From assembly GCF_024506435.1 (NCBI RefSeq), contig NZ_JANIET010000002.1:186001-250000 (forward strand): a stretch of 64,000 nt of DNA. Reading direction: 5' to 3'. The notes below the pieces were generated by a model. The model saw only the letters and a program-made list of their open reading frames with translations, was not told where the DNA came from and did not search any database. The position numbers and the translations under genes were made by a program. This stretch comes from Pantoea trifolii. GTDB lineage: Bacteria > Pseudomonadota > Gammaproteobacteria > Enterobacterales > Enterobacteriaceae. Positions 34,247 through 43,850 of this stretch are shown here, one piece after another. Every line of letters begins with the position of its first letter. Within the stretch, counting starts at the first letter, position 1.

Positions 34247-34908
34247 GGGGTGGGCTGAATGCCTTTGCAAAATAAACTCAACGTATGCTGCACAATGATT
34301 TCGCGGTGATAAGCGGGATCGTTGGCAAAGCGGGTGAAGGGCACCAGCACCAGGCTGAGAATCGAGGTCATCAGCAGTTGCGGCTCCAGATCGGGGTTGA
34401 GTAATCCTTGCTGTTGCCAGCCTTCAATCAGTTTTTTCACCTGATCGCGTTCGCCGTGACCAAAGCGTTTTTTAATGTGCTGCCCTAAACCGCCTTCACC
34501 TTGCATCACTTCCTGCATCCACAGCGGTGCGAACCAATTGTGCGTGGTAACAATATCCGCCACTTCACGGATGAAGGCACTGAAGGTGGTGACAGGGTCA
34601 CGCGGATCCTCCATAAAGTGCGCCACCAGGCGCTGGCGTAAGGGCAAAAACCGCTCCTCAATCACGATATCCAGCAGCAATTCGCGCGACTGAAAATAGT
34701 AATTGAGCATCGCCGGACTGACGCCCGCTTTGCGCGCAATCGCGTTGAGCGAGGTTTCGCCGATGCCGTTTTCGGCATACAGCGCTAAGGTGATGTCGAG
34801 CAGTAGTTCGCGCTGCTGCACGTTGATGGCGCCACCGCGTGGTCGGCCAGGACGGCGAGGTTTGGCGGCGTTGGCTATTTCGTCAGCAGGGACTTTTCGT
34901 GCGGTCAT
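34243..34908 (-). CDS. TetR-family regulator of the adjacent MFS pump
   Basis: A 221-aa TetR protein. After a basic leader (KPRRPGRPRGG) the helix-turn-helix is TSLNAIARKAGVSPAMLNYYFQSRE, and the C-terminal ligand domain is of the BetI/AcrR-like type. It is divergent from the DHA2-family efflux gene with an 79-bp gap that contains the AT-rich TTAATTGGGTATTTAATTAATTTCAATTGG stretch, probably its operator and promoters. It most likely represses the pump. Confidence 0.86.
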   Translation of the reverse strand: MTARKVPADEIANAAKPRRPGRPRGGAINVQQRELLLDITLALYAENGIGETSLNAIARKAGVSPAMLNYYFQSRELLLDIVIEERFLPLRQRLVAHFMEDPRDPVTTFSAFIREVADIVTTHNWFAPLWMQEVMQGEGGLGQHIKKRFGHGERDQVKKLIEGWQQQGLLNPDLEPQLLMTSILSLVLVPFTRFANDPAYHREIIVQHTLSLFCKGIQPTP

Positions 34909-34969
34909 CTTTACTCGCTCACTTGATTCGTGTCAGACTGCGATCAATATTAATTGGGTATTTAATTAA

Positions 34970-36508
<1,539 letters not shown>

Positions 36509-36513
36509 CGCTG

Positions 36514-37932
36514 TTACACCGCCGCGCGCTGCTGCAAGGTTTTTACCGCTTGCGCAGCGTCGCGGCCCAGTTCCGCCAAATCCACTCCGGCTATCACATC
36601 CTCCTGCATCAGCACTTTTCCTGCGCAGACGAGCGCTTTTAAACTGGCGCGTCCGCCGCTGGCCACCGGGCCAATGGCGGGATCGTGCAGGCCAAAATAG
36701 CGCGGATCGTCAAGGCGATAGACGGCAAGATCGGCGGCCATGCCGGGTGCAAGGCGGCCGGTGTTCAAGCCTAAGACCTGCGCGCCGCCGGATGTGCCCC
36801 AGCGCACCACATCTTCGATGCTGGCGGCATCTCCACCGCCTTCAAAGGTGCCACCGGCATAGCGCGGCTGCGCCAGCATGCCTTTGCGTGCGCGCTGAAG
36901 CTGCCAGGCGGCGTGGGTTTCGCTTTGCATATCCGCCGCCTCATTCGAGGCCGCGCCATCAACGCCAATCGAGATCTTCACGCCCGCGTGCTCCATCGCC
37001 ACCAAATCAGCAATGCCGCTGCCGAGACGCGCGTTACTTTGCGGGCAGTGCGCGATACCGCTGCCCGCCGCGCCCAGCATGGCGATCTCTTCCGGCAGCA
37101 GTTTCACCAGATGCGCAAACCATACGTCGTCGCCGATCCAGTCGTGTTCGGCGCAAAACTGCAGCGGCGTCATACCAAACTTCGCGCGTGCGGCGTCAAG
37201 GTAATCAACGGTTTCCGACAGGTGGCTGTGCAGACGAATGCCGAGTTGACGTGCCAGGCGCGCGCTTTCGCGCAATTCCTGCGGCGTGGTGGAGTGCAGC
37301 GTGGTGGTCGGCGCCATCACGATGCGGCGCATCGCGCTTTCCTGCGGTTGGTGATAGCGCGCCACCAGTCGCTCGACATCTGCCATCATGCTGTCAAAGC
37401 TCTCCGGGCGCAGCGCGGTGGGCAAGTCGCTCTCTAAGCCGCGACTTTGCGTCGCACCGCCGCGACACAGTACGAAGCGCACGCCCAGCTTGTCAGCTTC
37501 ATCGAACAGGATTTCTGCGCCATCAAACGGCATATCAGGCCAGTAGAGATAGTGATGGTCGGCGATGGTGGTGCAGCCGGAACGCACCAGCTCGACCAGG
37601 CCGACACGCGCGGCGATGCGAAACGTCTGTTCGTCGAAAGCGCCGCGAAAGCGGTACGGCGTCGCGGCCAGCCAGCTACCCAAGCTCAGGTTCAGACCTT
37701 GCGGCTCGCCTTTGAGCAGCGATTGAAACAGATGATGATGCGTATTAACCCAGCCGGGATAGACCACGCAATCGCGGGCGTCGATCACGGTTTCATCAGC
37801 GGCAGAGGTATCGAGCTCGCCCATCTCCGCAATCAGGCCATCGCGGATGCGGATATCGCGCGCACTGCTGCGCGGTTGCTGTTTGTCGCCGGTCAGGATC
37901 GCGGCGCAGTGTTTGATTAACAGTTGGCTCAT
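36514..37932 (-). CDS. Amidohydrolase, 8-oxoguanine deaminase / cytosine-deaminase-like
   Basis: A 472-aa metal-dependent deaminase of the amidohydrolase superfamily. The metal ligands are visible: NTHHHLFQ (HxH), RLHSHLSETVDY (His) and GVDGAASNEAAD (Asp), with HLVKLLPEEI between. It matches 8-oxoguanine deaminase-type enzymes, which convert 8-oxoguanine to urate. ATG 37932 (MSQLLIKH) is preferred; the frame is open to 38031 inside the upstream gene. It follows the NMT1-type binding protein by 7 bases, so the two form an operon probably concerned with purine or related base salvage. Confidence 0.82.
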   Translation of the reverse strand: MSQLLIKHCAAILTGDKQQPRSSARDIRIRDGLIAEMGELDTSAADETVIDARDCVVYPGWVNTHHHLFQSLLKGEPQGLNLSLGSWLAATPYRFRGAFDEQTFRIAARVGLVELVRSGCTTIADHHYLYWPDMPFDGAEILFDEADKLGVRFVLCRGGATQSRGLESDLPTALRPESFDSMMADVERLVARYHQPQESAMRRIVMAPTTTLHSTTPQELRESARLARQLGIRLHSHLSETVDYLDAARAKFGMTPLQFCAEHDWIGDDVWFAHLVKLLPEEIAMLGAAGSGIAHCPQSNARLGSGIADLVAMEHAGVKISIGVDGAASNEAADMQSETHAAWQLQRARKGMLAQPRYAGGTFEGGGDAASIEDVVRWGTSGGAQVLGLNTGRLAPGMAADLAVYRLDDPRYFGLHDPAIGPVASGGRASLKALVCAGKVLMQEDVIAGVDLAELGRDAAQAVKTLQQRAAV

Positions 37933-37939
37933 GAGCAAT

Positions 37940-38908
37940 TCACTCCGCTTTGGCCGCGACAAACTGCGTGCTAAACGCGCTCTGCCAGTCGGTGGACGCT
38001 TTGAGCAGACCGGCGTTGACCATAAAGTCACGCGTTGCCTGCCAGCGCTTATCCGTCATCACGCCCAGACCTTGTTTCGCTGAATCACCGCCGTCAATCA
38101 GGTGCAGCGCTTTCATTTGCGACACGCCGAAGGCGAGAATTGCGTCGGTCATTTGCGGGTTCTCTTTTTTGATCAGTGCATTACCGGCAGCCGGATTGGC
38201 GAGGTAGGATTGCCAGCCTTCCATCGATGCCGCAACAAAACGCTTCATGACGTCCGGCTCTTTTTGCAGTAAATCGTCACGCGTCACCAGAATGCCGCCG
38301 TATGCCGGATAGCCATAATCGGCAAACAGATAGAATTTACTGTCCGGCTGCACCTGTTTGATTTGCTGCACTTCGGAGGTGGCGTAAGCTTGCTGCGCGG
38401 TATTTTTGTCGGCGAGGAAGGGTTGCATGTTGAAGGTGTAAGGGCGCGCCTGACCATCCTGCAGCTGATATTTGCCTTTCAACCACGGCCACCAGCTGGC
38501 TTGTCCGCTGGCCGATACCAGCACGGTTTTCCCTTTCAGCTGATCCAGCGACTTCACATCACCGTGGGTGACAATGCCTTGCGGATCAAACTGAAACGGC
38601 GCGGCGATGGCTTTCAGTGGGAAGTTGCGCTCAACGCCCTGCAGCACTTGCAGGTCATAGCTGACGATGACATCAGCACGATTCGCCAGCAGCAGCGTCA
38701 TGTTATTCAGCTGCGGCCCGCCGGAGCGCACCTCAACATCCAGCCCGTATTTTTTATAGATGCCGGTGGCGAGCGCCTGGTAATAGCCGCCTTGTTCAGC
38801 CTGTGCGACCCAGGTGGTTTGTAATACCAGTTTGTCGGCGGCGTGCGACAGGGCAGAGGTGCTCAGCAGAGCAGCGAATAACGAGAAACGGAAACGCGAC
38901 ATTGTCAT
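37940..38908 (-). CDS. NMT1/THI5-type ABC transporter substrate-binding protein
   Basis: A 322-aa periplasmic binding protein (SsuA/THI5-like family) with a Sec signal ending ALSHA. Features are TTWVAQAEQGGYYQALATGIYKKYGLDVEV and SYDLQVLQGVERNFPLKA. ATG 38908 follows TGGGGGTTTT; ATG 38902 is possible. No cognate permease or ATPase is adjacent, so it may work with components elsewhere. It is co-transcribed with the deaminase-like amidohydrolase, which suggests uptake of a purine- or pyrimidine-like base. Confidence 0.82.
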   Translation of the reverse strand: MTMSRFRFSLFAALLSTSALSHAADKLVLQTTWVAQAEQGGYYQALATGIYKKYGLDVEVRSGGPQLNNMTLLLANRADVIVSYDLQVLQGVERNFPLKAIAAPFQFDPQGIVTHGDVKSLDQLKGKTVLVSASGQASWWPWLKGKYQLQDGQARPYTFNMQPFLADKNTAQQAYATSEVQQIKQVQPDSKFYLFADYGYPAYGGILVTRDDLLQKEPDVMKRFVAASMEGWQSYLANPAAGNALIKKENPQMTDAILAFGVSQMKALHLIDGGDSAKQGLGVMTDKRWQATRDFMVNAGLLKASTDWQSAFSTQFVAAKAE

Positions 38909-38940
38909 AAAACCCCCAATAAACGTTGAGTTTGTTGTCG

Positions 38941-39016
38941 TCATCAGGGGCGTTGCGGCGCATGGCGTGCTCACGATGCATAATTCGCATCGTCCCCTGA
39001 CGAGGTACAGCTAATG
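38941..39016 (-). ncRNA. Structured 5' leader upstream of the NMT1-type gene
   Basis: On the - strand a long-range stem (CGTCAGGGG with CCCCTGATGACG, one 3-base bulge) encloses an internal hairpin (ACGATGC-GAATTAT-GCATCGT), preceded by TACAGC-ATTA-GCTGTA. It lies 30-100 bases upstream of the start. It could be a riboswitch or attenuator or just stable leader RNA; the family is not identified. Confidence 0.35.
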
Positions 39017-39293
39017 CTGTAGAGCAATGTCCTGCGTGAATCTGCTGTCACGCTGACCGCTTATACTCAATAAGGATTTAGCAATGCGCATGCCATGTAT
39101 GTAACACAATGAAATTATTAGCTTTAATCTGAAATGTGATGAGATTTTGTATCATCCACTGATCGTTGATGATGCAAGGCGCCCAATTTTGCACCGCCGT
39201 TGTGCAGGCATGATGCGCAAGATGGCTTAACTTGTTGATTTTAGGTAGCACCGTGAGATGGCACAGGCTTTGCTTGACTTAAAATGAGTAGAA

Positions 39294-39404
39294 GCTGTCA
39301 ACCGTGGTTTCACCCGGTGGGTCATTGCTCGATCGCCTGCACGTAAAGCAGGCGCGGGGATGACTGCCACACAGCGGGTGGGTCATCCGTTATCGCTCAA
39401 TAAC
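39294..39404 (+). ncRNA. Candidate riboswitch leader of the 2-oxoglutarate/Fe(II) oxygenase gene
   Basis: Structure A: GCTGT (39294-39298) pairs with ACAGC (39371-39375); inside it GTGG/CCAC and GTCAT/ATGAC (39317-39325 with 39360-39370) flank a 7-bp hairpin CGCCTGC-ACGTAAA-GCAGGCG (39334-39354). Structure B: GGATGAC-TG-CCAC (39358-39370) pairs instead with GTGG-GTCATCC (39378-39388). The segment 39360-39370 takes part in both, so the two folds exclude each other, as in a riboswitch expression platform. A last hairpin (GTTAT-CGCTCA-ATAAC) ends just before GAGG. Ligand unknown; the purine-related context makes the xanthine-I (NMT1 motif) class a possibility that I cannot verify. Confidence 0.5.
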
Positions 39405-39415
39405 GAGGTGCACCA

Positions 39416-40393
39416 ATGGAAAAGACCACTTATGACATGCATGAACTGGCAAAAGAATCGCGGATGGGCGCGCGCGGCGTGGAAGCAGCGCGTGATGTGC
39501 GCATCATCGATCTCTCCGATTTCGACCAACGTAAAGCCGAAATAGCCGATCAGCTGTGGCAAGCCGCCACTGAAATTGGCTTCTTCCAGGTTTCCGGCCA
39601 CGGTATTCCCCTCGACGACATCAATGCGGCGTTTGCCAACGCCGAGCGCTTTTTCGCGCTGCCACAAAGTGACAAAGGGCGTCATCCACTCAGTCGCAAT
39701 GCTGGCTGGGAATACCGCGCGCAGATTCGACCCTCGACCGGCAAACCCGATCAAAAAGAGTCGTATCAGGTGACGCGTCCGCGCATGGAAGGCTTGTGGC
39801 CGGATGATGCCACTTTGCCCGGCTTCCAACATGATGTATTGAAGTTTGAGCGTCAGTGTTGGGAAGTGGGCATGCGTTTGCTCTCCTGTTTTGCCCTGAA
39901 GCTGGGATTTCCCGATGATTTCTTTGCCAAAGCGCATGAGCCCTCGCGCGAAACCTATCAAAGCACTCTGCGGATGCTGCACTACTTTGCTATTAGCGGT
40001 GAGCCAGATGGCCCGTGGCGTGCGGGTGCGCATACCGATTTCGATTGCCTGACCTTGCTGTTCCAGCGTGATGGGCAGGGCGGTTTGCAGGTGTGTCCGG
40101 GCAAAGAGATGGAGGAGCAAATCTGGACGCCGATCGCGCCGCTGGAAGGCTTAATTAACTGTAATATCGGCGATATGTTGATGCGCTGGAGTGATGACAA
40201 GTTGCCGTCGAATTTCCATCGCGTCAGCAATCCGCTGCCGGGTGAATCGGTGCCGGCACGCTACAGCCTGGCGTTTTTCTGCCAGGCGAACGAAGACGTG
40301 ATTATTGAAGGACCAGAGAAAAAATATCCGCCTATTTCCGCGAAGGATTATCTGGCACAGCGTATTAGCGCTAATTTCTCCGGCAAGTATTAA
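39416..40393 (+). CDS. Isopenicillin-N-synthase-like 2-oxoglutarate/Fe(II)-dependent oxygenase
   Basis: A 325-aa non-heme iron oxygenase. The N-terminal DIOX_N part contains VRIIDLSDF and ATEIGFFQVSGHGIP. The C-terminal double-stranded beta-helix has the iron ligands HTD (AGAHTDFDCLTLLFQ) and the distal His in NFHRVSNP, with the oxoglutarate-binding ARYSLAFF arginine. GAGG lies 7 bases before the ATG. It is divergent from the binding protein/deaminase operon; the three genes may act in one purine- or alkaloid-like degradation or salvage route. Substrate unknown. Confidence 0.85.
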   Translation: MEKTTYDMHELAKESRMGARGVEAARDVRIIDLSDFDQRKAEIADQLWQAATEIGFFQVSGHGIPLDDINAAFANAERFFALPQSDKGRHPLSRNAGWEYRAQIRPSTGKPDQKESYQVTRPRMEGLWPDDATLPGFQHDVLKFERQCWEVGMRLLSCFALKLGFPDDFFAKAHEPSRETYQSTLRMLHYFAISGEPDGPWRAGAHTDFDCLTLLFQRDGQGGLQVCPGKEMEEQIWTPIAPLEGLINCNIGDMLMRWSDDKLPSNFHRVSNPLPGESVPARYSLAFFCQANEDVIIEGPEKKYPPISAKDYLAQRISANFSGKY

Positions 40394-40424
40394 ACGTACA
40401 GCTGTAAGTCGAAATTGATGTCAT

Positions 40425-40458
40425 TCTGTGCAGGAGCGCAAATATTCTCCTGCACAGA
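40425..40458. repeat. Perfect 12-bp-arm inverted repeat
   Basis: TCTGTGCAGGAG and CTCCTGCACAGA surround a 10-base AT-rich loop, 31 bp after the oxygenase stop. A run of A rather than T follows on the + strand, so it is a strong mRNA 3' hairpin rather than a canonical intrinsic terminator. The rest of the 239-bp gap to 40632 shows only promoter-like AT-rich DNA. Confidence 0.65.
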
Positions 40459-40632
40459 AAAAGCGCAGCGCGGGAAATAGATTTTTAACTCAAATACAAG
40501 ATGTTACCGTTGCGTAAACTTAGGTAAAAACAACCGGCAAATAAAAGATTTCACCGCGCGCCTATTTATTTCTGCAACTTTTTTACGGTATAAATCTCTA
40601 ACCACTGTCTCCCTCAGCGAAAACACCAACAC

Positions 40633-41184
40633 ATGATCAATTCTGCCGCCAGCAAAGTTATCGCCTGCCTGTTTCTTTTTACTCTGGCCGGCTGTTCTTC
40701 TAAGTCTTCGCATGCGCCTGCAGAGGACAACGTGGATACCTCGGCTGACGGTGGCAAGCAGCCCGATTTAATTCCGGTGATTGCTGCGCTGCACGATCAG
40801 ATGCATTCGTGGGAAGGGACCAAATATCAGTGGGGCGGTACGCAATTAACCGGCGTCGATTGCTCGGGATTTGTCTGGCGCACGCTGAAAGATCGCTTCA
40901 ATATTCCGATGGACCGCGTCACCACCAAAGAGTTAATCGCCATGGGCAAACCGGTGGATCAGGCGCATCTGCAACCCGGTGATTTAGTGTTCTTCCGCAT
41001 TAAGCGCGAGCTGCACGTCGGCTTTTATGACACCGATCATCAATTCCTACACGCGTCGGTGAGTCAGGGCGTGATGCGCTCTTCGCTCAATAATCCGTAC
41101 TGGAAATCGGTTTATTTAGAGGCACGACGTTTGCCGAAAGAACAGAATTCGCAGATCAGTTTCAATTATAAAAACAAGGTTTGA
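40633..41184 (+). CDS. NlpC/P60-family lipoprotein peptidase
   Basis: A 183-aa lipoprotein with lipobox LAGC (Cys21) and an NlpC/P60 catalytic domain. The catalytic cysteine is Cys77 in GVDCSGFVW, and the histidine is in ELHVGFYD, followed by FLHAS. Family members (NlpC, MepS, MepH) cleave D-Glu-mDAP type bonds in peptidoglycan. It is close in size to E. coli NlpC/MepS. Asp42 of the mature +2 region is not an inner-membrane retention signal (residues after the Cys are SS), so outer-membrane location is likely. Confidence 0.87.
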   Translation: MINSAASKVIACLFLFTLAGCSSKSSHAPAEDNVDTSADGGKQPDLIPVIAALHDQMHSWEGTKYQWGGTQLTGVDCSGFVWRTLKDRFNIPMDRVTTKELIAMGKPVDQAHLQPGDLVFFRIKRELHVGFYDTDHQFLHASVSQGVMRSSLNNPYWKSVYLEARRLPKEQNSQISFNYKNKV

Positions 41185-41216
41185 TGAGTGCGCATTAATG
41201 CGCGAATGTTCGAAAG

Positions 41217-41240
41217 GATCGCCATGAATGGCGACCCTAC
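41217..41240. repeat. House palindrome, diverged first arm
   Basis: GGATCGCCATGAATGGCGACCCTAC-like unit between the convergent nlpC-type and fhuE genes; one arm base differs. Confidence 0.7.
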
Positions 41241-41246
41241 GGTTAA

Positions 41247-43400
41247 TTAAAACTGATACGAAACGCTCATCGAAACACTGCGCGGCGCGCCATAAACATA
41301 GCTGTTCATGTAGCTGTAATATTCGCGATCAAACAGGTTATCGATGTTCGCCTGCACCGCCACCTGCTTTGTCACCTGATAACGCGCAAACAGCGATGCC
41401 AGTGGTATGCTGCCCTGATAAACGCGCACGGTATCGCCGCTGGCATTGGTGGCATCTTCAAACACGCGGTTCTGCCAGTTGATGCCGCCGCCAACCGTCA
41501 GATCCGGCAACATTGGTAGCTGATAACGGGTGAACAGTTTGAAGGAAGTTTGCGGCTGATAGCTGTTGAAGCGTCCATCTTTATCCCGCGCCACGTAGCG
41601 TGTGGCACCGAACGTCAGCTGCAGATTATCCGTTAGCGCACCGTTCAGCTCAAACTCCGCACCTTTGCTGACTGCACCTTTAGCGGGCGCATAAGCCTGC
41701 TCGTTACCGCTCAAGTAGACGCCAGCAATCGCCTGACCCACGTTATCCTGCTCAATGCGGAATACCGCAACCGTCGCGGTTAATCGACCATCATACCAGG
41801 CGGACTTCAGGCCGGTTTCATAGCTTTTGCCGGTAATCGGCGACAGGTATTTGCCGCTGGTATCGCGGTAGGTTTGCGGCAGGAAGATCGAGGTATAGCT
41901 GCCGTATGCTGACCATGTATCGTTGATGTCGTACACCAAACCGGCGTAAGGCGTGGTGTTATTTTTCGTCATGTCGCCGCTGCTGCCGTTGGTGCTCCAC
42001 TGCGTGTAGCGCGCACCAATAATCAGCGACAGCGGATCGGCCAGCGAGAAGCGCGCGGCGGTGTAAGCGGATTTCTGGCGGATGGTATCGTCAGCATTCT
42101 GATACCAACCTTGCCACTGCGGCTCGGCGATGTTGCCGTTCCAGCTGTTGTTGAAAATGCCCATATCGGCTGAGGCGATATCGTAGTTTTCCAGATCGGT
42201 AACGCCATCCTGGCTGTAAGTCGCATTGTGCTGGCGGCTGTAGCTCACGCCCGCCATCAACTGATGCTGACGCCCTAACAGCTCAAACGGGCCGCTGGCG
42301 TAGCCATCGAACGAATCCATCTGGCGTTTACCGCGATCCATGCTGCCGTAGCCGGTGGTGCCTTCGCCGCTGTCCTGATCAGGGCTGCCCGTGACATACA
42401 GCAACTTATCGTTGAAGGTATTCTCCGCGTGCGTGCCGTTGACGTGGATGTTCCAGCCGTTATCGAAGTTATGATCGATGTCGGCGAACACTTTGCGCGA
42501 ATTGGTGTTGTAGCGTGCCCAGTTGGCGGCGGAGTTGAGGCTGCGATCGTAATGCGTGGTGGCGTTGTTGCTGTAGAACATCGGCAAACCGCCCCACGTT
42601 GGATTGCCGGTGTTGGCATCTTCGTAGTCGTAGCCCAGCGACAGCGTGGTGTGCTCGGTGATATCGGCATCGATCACGCCGTAAAGGAACTTTTTGGTTT
42701 TGTGGTAACGATCGAGCCAGCTGTCTTCATCGCTGTACCCGGTCACTACGCGGCCGCGCAGGCTGCCATCCTGATTCAACGGCGCAGAGAGATCGGCAAC
42801 ATAACGCTGTTTGTTCCAGCTGCCGTAGCTGGCGCTGACCGAGCCGGTGAAGGTTTTGCTGTCGGCGTGTTTGCGTACCATATTGATCGACGCTGACGGG
42901 CTGCCCGCGCCAGTCATCAATCCGGTGGCACCGCGTACGATCTCAATACGATCGTAAATGGCGGTATCCGAGGCGGCATCGCCGTAGTTCCAGCTGTCAT
43001 TAACCGACGTGGGGATACCATCAAAGGAGAAGTTGGTGACTTTAAAGCCGCGCGAATAGTATTCCGAGCGCTCACTGTCCATCAGGTTGGTGGAGATGCC
43101 GGTGGCGTTGGTCAGCACATCGTTCACCGATTGCAGGTTCTGATCCTGCATGCGCTGCTGCGTCACCACACTCATCGACTGCGGCACATCGCGTGGCGTT
43201 AGCAACAATTTGGTGCCCGCCCGCGTGGTTTTCACCGCGTAATCCTGCTTTTCGTTATTATCGCTGTCGCCGGTTGCGGATGCATCGACCACCAAATCCT
43301 GCTGCGTGTCGCTGGCCGCCTGCGCCATGTTTGGCGTAAGCAGCGCATGAATCGTCACCGCCAGCAGTGAGACGTTAAAGGTTTTCCTGATGCCAGACAT
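41247..43400 (-). CDS. fhuE: FhuE-like TonB-dependent ferric-hydroxamate siderophore receptor
   Basis: A 717-aa outer-membrane receptor close in length and motif order to E. coli FhuE (729 aa; coprogen, rhodotorulic acid). Signal peptide ends near PNMAQA; the TonB-box region is DLVVDAS; the plug has RDVPQSMSVVTQQRM, YYSRGFKVTNFSFDGIPT and VEIVRGATGLMTGAGSPSASI-type segments (split here for length); the barrel ends SVSMSVSYQF with terminal Phe. ATG 43400 follows AGGAAATTTT; the longer frame to 43535 is ignored. A Fur-like box lies upstream, so it should be induced by iron shortage. Confidence 0.88.
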   Translation of the reverse strand: MSGIRKTFNVSLLAVTIHALLTPNMAQAASDTQQDLVVDASATGDSDNNEKQDYAVKTTRAGTKLLLTPRDVPQSMSVVTQQRMQDQNLQSVNDVLTNATGISTNLMDSERSEYYSRGFKVTNFSFDGIPTSVNDSWNYGDAASDTAIYDRIEIVRGATGLMTGAGSPSASINMVRKHADSKTFTGSVSASYGSWNKQRYVADLSAPLNQDGSLRGRVVTGYSDEDSWLDRYHKTKKFLYGVIDADITEHTTLSLGYDYEDANTGNPTWGGLPMFYSNNATTHYDRSLNSAANWARYNTNSRKVFADIDHNFDNGWNIHVNGTHAENTFNDKLLYVTGSPDQDSGEGTTGYGSMDRGKRQMDSFDGYASGPFELLGRQHQLMAGVSYSRQHNATYSQDGVTDLENYDIASADMGIFNNSWNGNIAEPQWQGWYQNADDTIRQKSAYTAARFSLADPLSLIIGARYTQWSTNGSSGDMTKNNTTPYAGLVYDINDTWSAYGSYTSIFLPQTYRDTSGKYLSPITGKSYETGLKSAWYDGRLTATVAVFRIEQDNVGQAIAGVYLSGNEQAYAPAKGAVSKGAEFELNGALTDNLQLTFGATRYVARDKDGRFNSYQPQTSFKLFTRYQLPMLPDLTVGGGINWQNRVFEDATNASGDTVRVYQGSIPLASLFARYQVTKQVAVQANIDNLFDREYYSYMNSYVYGAPRSVSMSVSYQF

Positions 43401-43528
43401 AAAATTTCCTGTAAAAATCGTGTTATAGGAAGCTGTTTTGCTTCGTTTTTTATCGTTTACGGTGTGACTTATCCGCCGAAAAGGGCAGAAGAGCAGGCAC
43501 GCAAACTGCCACTGCGCATTTATTGAGA

Positions 43529-43547
43529 AAGCCAATGATAATCATTT
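43529..43547. promoter_or_regulatory. Fur-box-like site of fhuE
   Basis: The core AATGATAATCATT matches 13 consecutive central bases of the 19-bp Fur consensus GATAATGATAATCATTATC. It lies about 140 bp upstream of the fhuE start in the 450-bp gap (43401-43850) shared with the YncE-like gene. Confidence 0.65.
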
Positions 43548-43768
43548 GCTTTAAAGAATCTGCGGAAGGTTTCAACTGCAATTGTAATAATGTGTAAGCG
43601 GGCTATTAATCAATGGTTTACAGGTGAAAATAACCTGTTAATTGCTAATGTTTTCGTGTTTTTAAAGCGATATCTGGACGTTTTAGGCAAAGAAAGGTGT
43701 GCGGCTAGCAAGACAGAATTCACGGCAAAGTAAAGAAGATCGTCGAGAAAGTTGCTAACTTTATGCTA

Positions 43769-43790
43769 ATGCGTATGATTCTCATTCTTC
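43769..43790. promoter_or_regulatory. Weaker Fur-box-like site of the YncE-like gene
   Basis: TAATGCGTATGATTCTCATTC keeps the ATGATTCTCATT half of a Fur site. It lies about 65 bp before the ATG of the YncE-like gene. E. coli yncE is Fur-repressed, which supports the reading. Confidence 0.45.
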
Positions 43791-43850
43791 TTGTATTTTC
43801 CGTACGCGCACGCGCGCAACGGAGCCGTTCATCCATTAATGGAGTTGAGC

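Noticed and set aside
40425..40458. Calling the 12-bp-arm hairpin a rho-independent terminator
   Set aside because: No T-run follows on either strand; kept only as an inverted repeat.
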